DNA of 64,000 nt from Mesostigma viride (taxonomy: Eukaryota; Streptophyta; Mesostigmatophyceae; Mesostigmatales; Mesostigmataceae), in the NCBI GenBank assembly GCA_009746045.1, contig RPFO01000103.1, positions 1,523,121 through 1,587,120 on the forward strand, given 5' to 3'. Within the stretch, counting starts at the first letter, position 1; every line of letters starts with the position of its first letter. Position numbers and translations under genes: made by a program. Under the pieces are notes generated by a model. That model made no database searches and had not been told where the DNA came from. It saw only the letters and a list, made by a program, of their open reading frames with translations. Shown piece by piece: positions 21,012 through 31,918 of this stretch.

Positions 21012-23519
21012 CAGGCTCAGCCTTCCCTGGGCTTGCTAGGGTCCGCCAGGGAGGGGGCTAAGAGTGACCCCCCCATTACTCTGGATGAAGTTGATTTGCT
21101 CCCTGCACAGGTTGAGAGTCTCCCACTTAAGGTTGAGAGTCCCCCTGCACAGGTTGAGGGTGCATCCATGGAGGAAGAACACAATGGGGTAGTGACTGGG
21201 TCTTCCCACGTCACCATGGTGAAAGCAGTTACCACAAGGCAACAACGTTCCCACATGGCTCTTGGAGGTAGTTTGCGTACTCCTTCAATGTTGGAGCGTG
21301 GAAGTCCTGCCTTAGGGCAGGAAGCTCCTTTAGAGGAGGAGGATGAGGCTGATGGCCTGAATGATGCAATGGGGAGCTTGGTTGTAAGAGAGAGTGCTGT
21401 TCCAAGCACCTCACCTGTATTTAATAAAATGTCTCTTGTGTCAAACATTGCATTGAGATTGCATCATATGTTTGGTCATGCTGCCCAGGCACTCCAGTTT
21501 GCAAGGAGGCTGGGAGGGACATCTTTGTTTAATGCAGTAAAGCAGGTTGCTGAGGCTTGTTCCTGTAGGCTGGTTGCTCCCAAGCCTAAGAAGTCTCATG
21601 TCAGACAACCTGTGTTGCAGCCTGGATATGTACAATGTGATATCCAAGAAATCAGGAAACTGATTTTGTTGGTGGGTGTTGACAGATACACCAAGTACAA
21701 GGTGCTGGAGCTGTTGCAAGACAAATCTAAGCCATGTTTGGTGGCTGGGCTCCAGGCTATCAGATCCAGAATGAAACCAGTGATCCAGCTGCAGTGTGAT
21801 TTAGAATTTGAGTGCTGCATGGGGCATGAAGACCTCCCTGAGTTATTTGTTGTACACAGGGAGTCCCATGGCAGTCAAGGCGTGGTGGAGAGGACAATCA
21901 GAGAACTCAAGACTATTCTGCTGACGGAGAAGAAGATTCCAAGATTGGTTCCAGCTATTATCAAGACGGCCTGGTTAAGGTCAGTTGAGGACAGATTGAA
22001 TGTCAGGGCATCCATGTATGTTGGAGAGGTCCCTGTGACTCCATTATCATTGCATCTTCGGGAGCTCCCTACTGAGGTTGAGCAAGCCTGGAAAGATAGC
22101 CTTATGTTCAAGTTTGCCAAGTTGAGGCAGAAAGACAAGGGCTGGAGTGTTCTGAAACCTGTTGTTGGCCAGAGGGTAATTGTGTGGAAAGAGCCCAAGC
22201 TTGCAGGCAAGCGTGGTAGCTGGCACCCTGGAGTAGTGACCAGGGTGGAACTAGCTGGGCACAAGTGCTGGGTGAAGATGGAGGATCCTCCCCAGAATGT
22301 GCACCGTCTGTCGTGGTCATATGTACGTCTAAGGGGTGCTGAAGCAGAGGCAGTATCTCCTGATGTGACAACCTTGCCAGTTGGTCATGACGTCATCCCT
22401 GATCATCACGTTCAAAGTGGAGGTAATCCCCGGGCAAGTCCTGGCCAGACCCCTGGACCGGTTAGCTCTCCAGTCATTGGACAGGCAGATGTGGTCCCCT
22501 CTAGCCTCACTAAGCATAGAGGTGTGGGCCTGAAAGATGTGGTGCTGGCTATGCAAAAAGCCAAGCAAGGACCTCGGGTGTCCAAGCTCAGCCAGTTGGA
22601 GGAGTCCGAGGATGCTGTCCTAGAGGTAGATACCAATGCTGAGGTTTCTGTTATGGGATCTCAACATACAGGTCAACGGCAGGTGCTTTCGCCTAGTTGT
22701 GCTTGGGTGTCTGACTTTAGTGGCAGGACACACATTATGGTATTGGGAGAGGTGCTGGTACCCTTCATGGGTGAGGATGTCACATTTCTTGTGCTTGAAG
22801 ATTATGATGGCCCTATCATCTTGGGTCAAAATTTTCTGAGCTCTCCTGGAATTGTTGTGGCACATAATAAGCTGAGAAAGTTTGGCTGGGGCAGTATCCC
22901 ATTGGTCAACTTCAAAGCCTCCCTTACCAGTGTATTTAAGCCTGTGAAAGCGATCAGGAATGTGCAGTGGCCTGAGGATCAGATTCCTGTGGCTTCCAGT
23001 CTTGTGATGCCAGCTGCTCTCCATCCTAGCAGTATTGATATTACTAAGAGATCACTGGCTGCTCATTCTCCTCTTAGCTATGATCAGCTTGTCCAGGAAA
23101 TGAGTTCTCCTCTGATGTTTGAGGCCTGGAGGCTAGCATTTGCCAAGGCCCTAGAGGAGTGGTTGCAGTTTGACTGCTGTCAGCCTGTGAATGAAGTTCC
23201 TCCATACAGTACACGGTTGAAGCTCAGATTCGTCATCAAGCGGAAGGAGGTGGAGGGGGTGTCTGTTCCCCATGTGCGTCCAGTTCTTAATGAATACCGT
23301 GGTACTGGGGATCTTCTGGGCGAGGAGTTGTATAAACCTGGGATGCTACATGATACATGGCGTATTTTATTGTGCCTGTATGTCGGTATGCTGAACCAGG
23401 GTGCTGATATGTCTTCAGTTCTGCTAGATTTCAAGAGAGCATTTCTGAAGGGTGATCCCAGTGTGGCTCAGCAGGTGTGGCACTGTGAAACTCCATTTCA
23501 TGTGCCAGTTCCTGTAGCC
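21012..23519 (+). CDS. C1 pol: integrase, retropepsin-like domain, first half of RT
   Basis: Integrase: zinc finger LHHMFGHAAQALQFARRL ... ACSCRL (21,461-21,570); core with CDIQEIRKL, LQCDLEFEC and the Glu in VVERTIRELK; C-terminal SH3-like WSVLKPVVGQRVIVWKEP. Then a linker and a protease-like domain: VDTNAEVSVM (about 22,626) and IILGQNFLSSPG (about 22,820). RT begins with LKLRFVIKRKEVEG and reaches DFKRAFLKGDPSVAQQVW. Z interrupts after PVPVA at 23,519; the frame resumes at 37,104. No protease signature was found between gag and integrase. The left part is intact, without frameshift. Confidence 0.85.
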
Positions 23520-23796
23520 CTACAAAAACCCAAGGTGACCCCAGGGGTGGGCACCTGGGACACATGGATCCACGGGAAAATCATCACAAGTGGCCAGGGT
23601 GTGACAGTAGCCAGCATATCATCACAATCCCGTGGGGTGCATGGACACGTGTACAATACATCCATTATTATTCATAATAAAATCCAATTACACATTGTGA
23701 TGCCATGAAATGACTCAATAATGCAAACAGTGTCCATTGCTTTATTCATTTATTCAAAAACAGCTGTCCTTCATGAACTGTCAAGCCACCAAATGT

Positions 23797-24794
23797 CTAC
23801 GTCTTCTTCTGGGCGGCCTGGGCGGCCATGCTCTCTGCGATTTGAGCGGGTGTGAACCCCATAGTCGCCATGTGGTTCAGCATCCTTTGCAGGGTGTCTA
23901 GTCCAGCAGCAACTTGAGCGTCACTAGGGACAGGCTTGCTCCCTGAACCCTGCCCAGCTGCTGGCTTCTCCTGCCCAGCTGCTGGCTTCTCCCCAGGAGT
24001 GACAGGTGCAGGCTTCTCCTCCTCGCTGGCGGGTGCAGGCTTGTTTCCAGCACTGGGTGCAGGCTTCTCCTCAGCACCGGCTGCAGTCTTCTGGGAAGGG
24101 ACGGGGGTCTTCTTGATGGCGAATGACCTGTCTGCCGGGCTCGGCGTGATCTTTGTTAGCTTTACGCGTCGTCCCACCGGTGGCGACTTCCTTGCCCTCT
24201 TGGAGGAGGGAGTGGATCCCTCCTCCTTCTTTACCACAACCTCCCACTGCATGGGCGGGGGGTCGTTGGTTCCGGTAACGTCGACCTCCTGCGCTGCGAG
24301 GATTTCCTCCTGCTGCATGCGTTCAGTCCACGCATCTCTCGCCATCTTGGCTGTGACACGATTCCCTGGAGCCACGTTCGCCGTCCCCCTAAAGTTCTTG
24401 AGAAAGTCACGCATACGTGCGTCGTACTGGCTGTCAATCTTTGACAATGGCAACCATGCAAGCGTGAGGTCAGAAAACCTCGTCCTCACGTGCATGACCC
24501 CGCCTTCCAGCTTAACGCTGTCAAATTTGTACACCTTTCCGTCGTCGTTGTATGCTGGCTCCTCCTCCTCCTCGTCTTCCTCATCTGATGACGAGGAGGA
24601 GGAGACAATGTCGGCATTTGCCGGCCCCCCTGGATGGCCTTGCCCCTAGAGTTACGCTTTGAAATGTCGTCGACTGTCTCTTGGAGTATATCTCCTACAG
24701 CGTGAAATAAAGCGGCGATTGGCAGCCGCTTCGCCTGCCTCACGTTGTCCTTCATAATATCGCTATCCTTCATCATACCTGGGCTATCGTTCAT
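23797..24794 (-). CDS. Z gene 1: spliced, unknown 308-residue protein
   Basis: Exon 1 is 24,794-24,656 (MNDSPGMMKDSDIMKDNVRQ), intron 24,655-24,585 (71 nt, GTAACT...CATCAG, pyrimidine-rich before the AG), exon 2 24,584-23,797. The phase-1 junction reads ISK-H-EEDEEEEEPAYNDDG. Features: short N-terminal helix, acidic stretch, a globular region (VYKFDSVKLEGGVMHVRTRFSDLTLAW..., RMRDFLKNFRG), then a Lys/Pro-rich tail with repeats of EKPAPS/EKPAAGQ and a final amphipathic helix. Poly(A) signals AATAAATGAATAAAG lie just downstream (about 23,740-23,755). I recognise no family. The intron is inferred from frame and sites only. Confidence 0.6.
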
Positions 24795-25340
24795 TGTGTC
24801 ACTTCTCTTCTCGTTGCTTGATTAATTAATTCATTGCACGCATTCACGCCGCCTTTGATTCATTTTGTATATGTTTACCACCCCCAAAATTCGATAATTT
24901 GCCAAGTGGGCCGCCAGCCACCCCCTTACAATTCGTTCCAAGTTCAGAATGTACATTATATACGATTCTGATGCGTGATACTGCATTCGTACGGTGCAAG
25001 TACCATATTCTGGCGTCGTACGATGCAGTATAGGCGCGGCTCTGAATTCGGTGGTCCCGGACTTGAGAAAATTGCCTAAGTCCCAAACACTAAGGCGTAT
25101 GGGCCTGCTACCTAAGTGCACAGGCCAAAGTACTTGTCCAAATTGTAATTAAATTATATATCCATGCAAGGCTTGATAAGCACATTGTTCGTGAATGTTT
25201 GCATGCAAGAAACTTTTATTATTTCAATAAAATCATGAGTAAATATATGAAAATGCACAAGGTCCCACGGGACTTGTCCTATACTGACTACCATGCGTGC
25301 TAGTGTACATCACAAATGACAAAGTCCTAGGGACTTGTCT
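24795..25340. other. Intergenic, Z genes 1 and 2
   Basis: AT-rich. It contains the poly(A) signal of gene 2 on the minus strand (AATAATAAAAG, about 25,213-25,223) and one CACGGGA (25,266). Nothing else is seen. Confidence 0.5.
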
Positions 25341-26502
25341 CTAGTCCCCCTTCATGGAGCAGGGCCTCATGGAGGGGTTGGAGCCAGACGGGCCAGCTCG
25401 AAAACGCTGGGAGGGGTTGGCACCACGGAAGACCTTCTCCTTCTTCACGACTGGCTCCTCAGAGGTGGGGGGGGAGTCAGCAGGGCGCTTTCCCTTGAGG
25501 AAGTCGCTCTTGGGGACCTCCACAACGTCGTCATCGTCATCCTCCACCTCGATGACCTTGGGGGCCATCTTGGAAGGCGTGGTCTTCATCCTCCTGCAGG
25601 TGTTGCCCCTGAGGAACTTGGGCTCCTCCTCCTCCTCCTCATCCTCCTCCTCCTTGACCACAGCCTCCTGGGGCTGCTGCTCCTCCTCCTGCTCCTGCTG
25701 CTCCTCCTCCTCCTCCTCCTCGGGATCCCGCTTGAACTGGTACCACGGGTCCTCCGCGTCGTCCAACGGCTCCTCGTCGTCCTCGTCCTTCTCAGACTCG
25801 AGGGCCCCCTCCTCAGCGTCAGACTCGTCCTGGATTTCCTGGAGGCGCCTGCGTGCCTCCTCCTGGATCGCCTTCCTCCTCTCGTCCCTGTCCGCCTTCC
25901 TCACTTGCCACTTGAGTGGCATGTTGTAGCGAGGGTCGGACTCGCAGGGGTCCACGGGCCTGGGGATGTTCGGAGCAGTGAAGACGTTCTCCTCCTTGGA
26001 GAAGAAGCAATTGACGCAGAGCTCGCGCTTCCAGTTGGCGTTGGGGAAGAAAGCCCACGGAGCGGTCTCATCCCCGCACTCTGGGCACTCGGGGGGGAAA
26101 ATCGGCTTGTGGTCGATCTCGTTGTTCTGCAAAGTGGGGCGGGCAGCACAAAAAATGACAAGGGGTAGTGCGTCTTGTTAGAATCCACAGGAGGAGTGCA
26201 AAAATGCAGCCAAAGTCAGCAAAAAAACGCAAGGAAAGGAAGTTTACCTCGAGCTTGTGCTCGCAGAGGATGCATTCCGTGTGGTAGCCACCGATATCCT
26301 CGGGGACCTTGCGAAACTTGTCAATGGGGAGCAAGGTATCGCAACAAATGCAAATGGACAGCACTTCTGCGACTGGCTTGTTTTCCTTGTTCCTTTTTGC
26401 GAGAGCTGCGTCAAAAGCGTCGTGGAGCTTGTCTGTCATATCGTGGACTTTGACTCCATTGCCTGGGTAAGCACGGACTGGGAAACGCTTAGTGCGGGCC
26501 AT
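25341..26502 (-). CDS. Z gene 2: spliced double zinc-ribbon protein with acidic tail
   Basis: Exon 1 is 26,502-26,248 (85 codons, MARTKRFPVRAYPGNGVKVH), intron 26,247-26,127 (121 nt, GTAAAC...TTTGCAG), exon 2 26,126-25,341; 346 residues in all. Splicing joins CEHKLE to NNEIDHKP in phase 0. Two CX2C...CX2C ribbons: ICCDTLLPIDKF...CILC (residues 53-80) and CPECGDETAPWAFF...CVNC (residues 99-124). The C-terminal half is very acidic (EEEEEEEQQEQEEEQQPQE) with Lys clusters and ends SNPSMRPCSMKGD. Such ribbons bind zinc and often DNA or protein; the substrate is unknown. It shares a divergent promoter with gene 3. Confidence 0.75.
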
Positions 26503-26639
26503 TGTGTTTTGGTGCTAAGGGGTTGGTTTTGCTGAGAGCTTTTTGGCTATGGCGGTTTGGCTTGCAGAATGCCCTTGGATGCAAAGGGGAAGTGTTTTAT
26601 ACCTTCCCCGTGGATGACGCATGGGACTTGTGAAAAATC

Positions 26640-27180
26640 CTGTGGTCGCCGCTGTGACAGGCTGGTAACGGCAAAACGGCCGTGGAAATCCACGCGGTGA
26701 AGGCCGCGGGCCGCGTAAATCCACGGGAAATCTGATACGAAACCGTCTTTCACGCGGCACGCCACGCTGGACTGGCATGTAACCGCCGTTTCCCGCGGCA
26801 CTCCACGCTGGACAAGTTCAGAAAACGCCGTTTCCCGCGGCACGCCACGCTGGACTGGCATGTAACCGCCGTTTCCCGCGGCACGCCACGCTGGACCGGT
26901 ACGTAACGGCCGTTTCCCGCGGCACGCCACGCTAAAATCGTGAAGTAACCGCCACGCCAACTTGTCAGTCCCGAGCCGCGGCACGAGAAAACGGAGATCC
27001 CGAGATCTTCCAGCGGATTTTTTGGCGTGATTCCTTGTACGGCGTGCTGTCTCACGGGAAATCTCCTGCAAAACGCCTGTTCAGGCCAATCGCACGGTCA
27101 CAAATCGCCCAAAAACTTTGAGGCGGAGAAGGGTCTTCGAAGTGTATATGTGCCCAACCACCACGCCTCCACGAGCACTC
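26640..27180. promoter_or_regulatory. Divergent promoter of Z genes 2 and 3 with 41-bp repeats
   Basis: Five tandem units of about 41 bp begin at about 26,748, 26,789, 26,831, 26,872 and 26,913, each with GTTTCCCGCGGCACGCCACG or a close variant. Two CACGGGA sites (26,722; 27,053) and a reverse CCAAT (GCCAATCG, 27,088) flank them. The repeats lie midway between ATG codons pointing outward, so they may act as a shared upstream element. Confidence 0.6.
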
Positions 27181-27232
27181 ACCACTACACACCGCCATAG
27201 CCAAGAAAGCTCACTACATCTCTCAGAACACG

Positions 27233-28449
27233 ATGCCTAGGACTGGATTCGCTTCTAACTCTCATGGTAGCCAGGGCGTGAGGGGGGGAATGAGGCCTGT
27301 GCCTCGCCCACTTCCAAGGGAAGGAACTCGCGACAGGCCATACGACGCTGAGCAGGAGCAAGAGACGGGTAATGTTCCTTTTCCTGTCCTTTTCCGCCCT
27401 TTCCCGTGGAGAGCTGTCGTTTGCAAGTGGTTTTGCCCCAAAAGCTCACTCCTCGTGTGGTTTTCCGTGGCTTATAAATTTGTTTTTTTTTCAATGCTTG
27501 CGTTTTTTTTTTTTGCTTTTTTGTTTTGCTTGCAGAAGAAAGCCGTGACGCCAAACGGCTGAAGGAGATGCCTATGAGGCAGAAGGTCTCCACTCCCGCC
27601 GGCATCCGCGAACGCTCTTGGCAGGAGAAATACGAAGGGCTGTCCTGCAACGTCAAAAACGCAGTCGTTATCAAGTTGCCGCAGTGCCCCTTCTGCCTGG
27701 CCCCCAGCAAGACGGGGAAGTACGCGAGGCTCGTCGCCCTCATCGACCATCCCCACATCCACGAGTGCAACTGCGTGATGTGCCCCGAGTGCGTGGAGAA
27801 GATGAAGGCGTTCCATCTCACCAAGCCGAACGGCAAGACCACCAACATGAAGTGCCCCATGTGCAGCTGCGAAGTCCTCACGCACTACCACAAGTTCTAC
27901 CAGATGGACCACGCCCTCAACGAGCTGGTGGCCTCCCTCCCCTACGGCTTCTGCGACTACGGCTGCGGAATGTTCCTTCACAGGGAGGACGTCGACGAGC
28001 ACTTCGCCACCTGCGAGAAGAACCGCTTCGAGTGCGGTTTCTCCGTCGATATCAAGAGGCAGGACGGCTCCAAGTCCAAGACCGGCTGTTCTTACACTGG
28101 CAGGAAGGCGGACGTGGAGGCTCACATGAAGAGGTGCGCCTACTACCACGAGGCCTGCGCTGTGCTGGAGCTGAAGGAGAAGGCCAAGCAGGCAGATGCT
28201 GTGAAGGAGCGCCTGATGAAGGAAGGCCACGGCGCCAGGGAGGACTTGAGGATGCTCCTCGGCTTTACGGCTGAGGAGATGGACAATGTAATGGAGCGGC
28301 TGGTGGTGAAGGAGTTGGACCGCGTGGGGCAGCTCCCGTGTGCCAGCTCGCTGCCTGATGGAGGCCAGGCGTTCCCAACAGATAGCGAGATACAAAACGC
28401 CTCATTCCCAGTCCTTGAGGTGTCACAGGGCCCCAGTCTGCAAGGATAG
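27233..28449 (+). CDS. Z gene 3: spliced RING plus TRAF-type zinc-finger protein
   Basis: Exon 1 is 27,233-27,368 (MPRTGFASNSHGSQG), intron 27,369-27,535 (167 nt, GTAATG...TTGCAG with long T runs), exon 2 27,536-28,449; 349 residues. Phase-1 splicing gives EQET-E-ESRDAKRL. A RING-like domain begins CPFCLAPSKTGKYARL, continues HPHIHECNCVMCPEC and ends KCPMCSCEV. Two TRAF-type fingers follow: CDYGCGMFLHREDVDEHFATC and CSYTGRKADVEAHMKRC, then a helical tail. RING/TRAF proteins are usually E3 ubiquitin ligases, so a role in host protein turnover or signalling is the likely reading; activity is not shown. One TCCCGTG lies inside the intron. Confidence 0.8.
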
Positions 28450-29273
28450 TGTAGGTGCAGGATGCCAGCATAAGATGTGGGTGTTTTCAGCACTAGGCTG
28501 TTGGAGATAGGATGCCAGCATAGGATGTAGATGTTTGCCAGAATTAGGCCAGTAGATATGCGAATGCCAGCATAACACAACGATGTTTTTTAATGACTTG
28601 GAAAAGATGTGAATGTTCTGGCCCAAACGTAAAAAATATCTAAGTGCCATAGTATATTTTAGTATCTGTAGTTAGGAACAGGCCACGTGGCAGCCACAAA
28701 GCCCGAGGGTAGCCAGCCGAATCTGTAGTACGAGAACCGACGGTTACGGAACGGACGGGTACGGACGAGTACGGACGGGTACGGACGGGTACGGCCAGTA
28801 CGGAACGGACGCGGCACGCGGAATCCCGTGGACCACCGCGGGGCCCCCGTGGGTCCCGGCGGTTTTTAGGTTCCAGGGTTAGTATTACGGGCGCCCCCTG
28901 ACGCACAAGTGACAACGAGTCGTTAGGATGGCCGAGTAGAGCACGGCAATGGGGGAGATTCCTTCTGGACGGAACGCAGGGCCGAGGCGTACTCGGCGCA
29001 CAATTGAGCTCCCTCCGTGCTCATTCGCACCGTCGACCCTATATCTTTATCGTCGCTCGTGGCAGTTTCTACGCTATAACAACAACCCATGGGCGTGCAC
29101 ACATTGTGAATGCGAAAAGGTTTTTTCATTGATTATCGTAAATAATGCATGAATTGCACGGACAGACGCCGTCCATGTACGCTCAAGATTCGCAGGCACA
29201 AGAGGCCCGCGCGCATCGTATCCTTTCGCGACTGTTTCAAAACCCCCGTCCTCTCTAGGACCAAGGAGGAGAA
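28450..29273. repeat. Intergenic repeats: 53-bp and 10-bp tandem units
   Basis: Three units with GATGCCAGCATA spaced about 53 bp lie at 28,459, 28,511 and 28,564. Five units of about 10 bp (ACGGACGGGT) lie at 28,750-28,800. No gene is seen from 28,450 to 29,273. Confidence 0.7.
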
Positions 29274-29930
29274 CTATTGAAGCACGGTGGTGTTCGAATA
29301 TTGGTCCACGTGTCGCTTCGTAGCGCTCGACCACCACCCGGAACGTTCCCAATGAAATCCGGTCGTACTTCTTCCCGCCATGATTTCTTGACGCTCTAGC
29401 TGGTTGAACGTCTTGAACACGAAACTGTGCGCGCGTTCTTGCAAAGTCCAGTTCCTCCCGGCGACGTCGTACAGCCGCTCCTCCACTCTGCGCCTCATGC
29501 TGTTAGACACCCTCAGCTCCATCACGTGCACGATGCCTTCCTCCAACTCCTCCCAAAGGGCCCACATCTTGTGGATTTTGTCGCCCCGGGGCGTGAAAAC
29601 GGCGTCCTCGCACTCTTGGAGCCTTTCGGGCGTGAGGGCGGCCATCACCCCTCGCAATTGTTCGTCCGTCCTCTGTTGGAGAAGGGGGTCGATGCGGTCG
29701 ATCTCGGCTTCTTGACGAAACGCCAGTTCTTTGGAAATGGCGAGCTCCAAGTTCACGTACCGCCTTTTGAGATATTCCTCTTCCAACTTCTCTCGTTTCA
29801 CCTCCTCGTACGCTTTCTGCGTGGCCTTGTTGATGCCATCGCCGAACGGCCAAGACTTTTCCACGATCTTTTTGATGAGTTCCGGGGGGAGGGACTCGTA
29901 GCAAGCGGGCTCTCCTTCGCCGTTCTCCAT
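29274..29930 (-). CDS. Z gene 4: unknown helical protein
   Basis: 218 residues from ATG 29,930 (MENGEGEPACYESLPPELIK). The first ATG-coded Met is chosen; the frame is open to 29,963 without another ATG. The opening (YESLPPELIKKIVEKSW) resembles the start of an F-box, but no full F-box is present. The rest is charged helix (ATQKAYEEVKREKLEEEYLKRRY; ALTPERLQECEDAV; MWALWEELEEGIVHVMELRV). No domain is recognised. Codon use is GC-rich as in its neighbours. Confidence 0.6.
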   Translation of the reverse strand: MENGEGEPACYESLPPELIKKIVEKSWPFGDGINKATQKAYEEVKREKLEEEYLKRRYVNLELAISKELAFRQEAEIDRIDPLLQQRTDEQLRGVMAALTPERLQECEDAVFTPRGDKIHKMWALWEELEEGIVHVMELRVSNSMRRRVEERLYDVAGRNWTLQERAHSFVFKTFNQLERQEIMAGRSTTGFHWERSGWWSSATKRHVDQYSNTTVLQ

Positions 29931-30221
29931 CACTGCGAGAATGGCGTGCGAGGACGGGGACACCTTTCGTCAGAGAGCGGGTGACAATTTCAAATAAGCA
30001 ACGAACGCTCCTGAACTCTGAATTACTCTAGTACGGGCTTCTAGAAGGGTGGAAAGTGAATGGACGGCCAGATACTCAGACACTCCACGTGGCATTCGTA
30101 GGACGGTCCACGTATGATACGCCGTTTGGGGACCGGTGACGTGGTTTTCGAAGGTGGCGGACGTTTAGACCTCCCTCAAATGATATGTAAAAGCAAACAA
30201 CCGATCAAGAAATACGGAGCC

Positions 30222-31159
30222 ATGGAGGCAAACAAGATCATGGAGAGGTACCTCTGCCCCTCTCGTCCTTTCAGTGACGACGAGGATGACCCGTTCGAGG
30301 GGAAGATCCGCGTAAACGTCGACGGCCAAATATCGGTCATCGACGTAATAAAGGTTATGCTGTTCATGACTGATGACGGGGCTTTCACAAAGAACTCCGG
30401 TGTCCACGCCAATAACACGTTCGCAAGGCTTGCCAAAGTCCACAAAGAGGTTTACTCTCTTTGTGTAAACTTCAAATTCCCCGGTCCCGGGCAGCGAGAG
30501 ACTCCGGTCACGGACCGAGCTGGGATCTTGAACATCATTCAGTTGCTTCCAGGCAAAAAGGCCGCGGTTTGTCGCCGTGCCATCACCGTGTTGTTGGAGA
30601 GGTACCTCGACGCAGACCCTAGTCTCATCCAGGACCTCCATGATAGGTATCGTGACAAAACCGGCGAGGAATTCGTCCCGTTGTCTCGTTCCGCTCTGGC
30701 CGAGACCCCTCGTATCAAGGCGGCAGAGGCTGTAAAGTCAGACATGTTGGCAATCAAGAACAGCTCGAAGGAGAAGGTGCCTCCTCGCGTGTACGCATTC
30801 GTGAACGACGTGAGCAACAAACTCGTCACGGGAGACCACACGGCCAAGTACCGCGAGAATCAAAAGCTGGTGAAGAGGAGTCAGGCGACCAGAAACACAT
30901 TTACGGACGCCATCAGAGCTCATTGGCAGAATTCTTCCATCTGAGCCACCAAGGCATGGTATCAAAGGGTGGGGACCCGAAGAAGGTTGCTGTGGATATA
31001 GAGGAGGCACTGGCACCCGGGCTAGAGAGAATGGGTCACTATGAGGAGGCTCGCAAGTACCGTGGTCCTGAGTTCGCAGAGAAGAACAGGATTCTGATGC
31101 AGCAGAACCGACTTCTTATCAAAGAGGAGCAGCAGGCAAAGAGGATCAAAACGGAGTAG
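30222..31159 (+). pseudogene. Z gene 5: BRO/KilA-like protein, frameshift near 30,930
   Basis: Start at ATG 30,222 in strong context (gccATGG), giving MEANKIMERYLCPSRPF; an upstream in-frame ATG at 30,114 is possible. After an acidic segment come IRVNVDGQISVIDVIKVMLF, a helix, then NFKFPGPGQRETPVTDRAGI and LLPGKKAAVCRRAITVLLERYL. This last block, FPGxGQRxTPVTD...LLPGxxA, recurs in uncharacterised protist and algal-virus proteins that I associate with BRO/KilA-type DNA-binding proteins; that assignment is from memory. At about 30,930 the frame stops (HWQNSSI) but another frame continues with HLSHQGMVSKGGDPKK...EEQQAKRIKTE to 31,159, so one indel has probably split the gene. Confidence 0.55.
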
Positions 31160-31311
31160 CTTTCTCACACCGAAGTGACCACGTGTGGTCTCTGGAACTT
31201 CCCTGGCGCCAAGCAGCGTCCTTTATTGTTCACACACTCCGAGGTTCACTATGGCGTAGTCAACCTCTGTTCGAGCCACAAGGAGGTTCAAACGCCACAA
31301 CAATGTTTTCA

Positions 31312-31440
31312 TCACGTGCCCTGACGGTCGGTCACGGGGGTGTCTCGCTGCCCCTGACCGGGAAAACGGAAGTTGTCGGCCAGGCCGACAACTTCGGGGG
31401 TTTCAACTTCCAATTCCCGGTCCCGGGCAGTGAGAGCCCT
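31312..31440 (-). pseudogene. Fragment of a gene-5-like ORF, plus palindrome
   Basis: The minus strand encodes NFRFPGQGQRDTPVTDRQGT, closely matching NFKFPGPGQRETPVTDRAGI of gene 5. Next to it the plus strand carries another partial copy (TTCCCGGTCCCGGGCAGTGAG, 31,421). Between them GAAGTTGTCGGCC-A-GGCCGACAACTTC (about 31,372-31,398) is a perfect inverted repeat. Only this block is left of a gene copy. Confidence 0.7.
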
Positions 31441-31492
31441 TGAATATTCACTGATCCATTCACAAAGTCCTTTATTATTAACACATGCGTCC

Positions 31493-31849
31493 TTACGTGT
31501 ACTTATAATATCCGAATTGCGTGTCAAATTGCGCCTCCCCTTTTTCTACCAGCTCTTTCCAATAAGTCGGTACACGTTCAGGGGCCGAGAACGGCTTCAT
31601 TGACGGTATCCCCCATGAGATCAGTTTGTGTATCCCGAAAAGGATAGGTGGGAGTACGGATACTGCTACGAGTACGATGGCGATATACAGAAATTTATCG
31701 GTGACGTGAGATTGTTTGAGCCACTGATGATACTGCTTATCAGCGTCATAGGGGTTTCGAGATCTGAGCCATACCGGTATGGACCCCCCCACGAATATTA
31801 GAAACCACACGACGAAAAATATTATAATCTTTGCGGTCCTGTCAACCAT
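31493..31849 (-). CDS. Z gene 6: small two-span membrane protein (118 aa)
   Basis: It starts at ATG 31,849 (MVDRTAKIIIFFVVWFLIF). Two hydrophobic segments, residues 8-28 and 53-73 (FLYIAIVLVAVSVLPPILFGI), are joined by a polar loop (RSRNPYDADKQYHQWLKQ). The C-terminal tail is polar with YWKELVEKGEAQFD. No family is recognised. Its layout resembles gene 7. Downstream AATAATAAAGGA (about 31,470) is a poly(A) signal. Confidence 0.65.
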   Translation of the reverse strand: MVDRTAKIIIFFVVWFLIFVGGSIPVWLRSRNPYDADKQYHQWLKQSHVTDKFLYIAIVLVAVSVLPPILFGIHKLISWGIPSMKPFSAPERVPTYWKELVEKGEAQFDTQFGYYKYT

Positions 31850-31918
31850 CGGGTGTCATAGTGGGTACGTAAAAAAAAAATAATTCTGCCACCGGGGTAC
31901 GCTAGCTTCCGTAACCTC

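Noticed and set aside
25335-26168. Plus-strand Leu-rich ORF opposite Z gene 2
   Set aside because: The Leu runs are the complement of GAG codons in the acidic tail of gene 2, whose splice sites and zinc ribbons identify the true strand.
26547-27071. Repetitive minus-strand ORF in the gene 2/3 promoter
   Set aside because: It is a translation of the 41-bp tandem repeat; no coding features.
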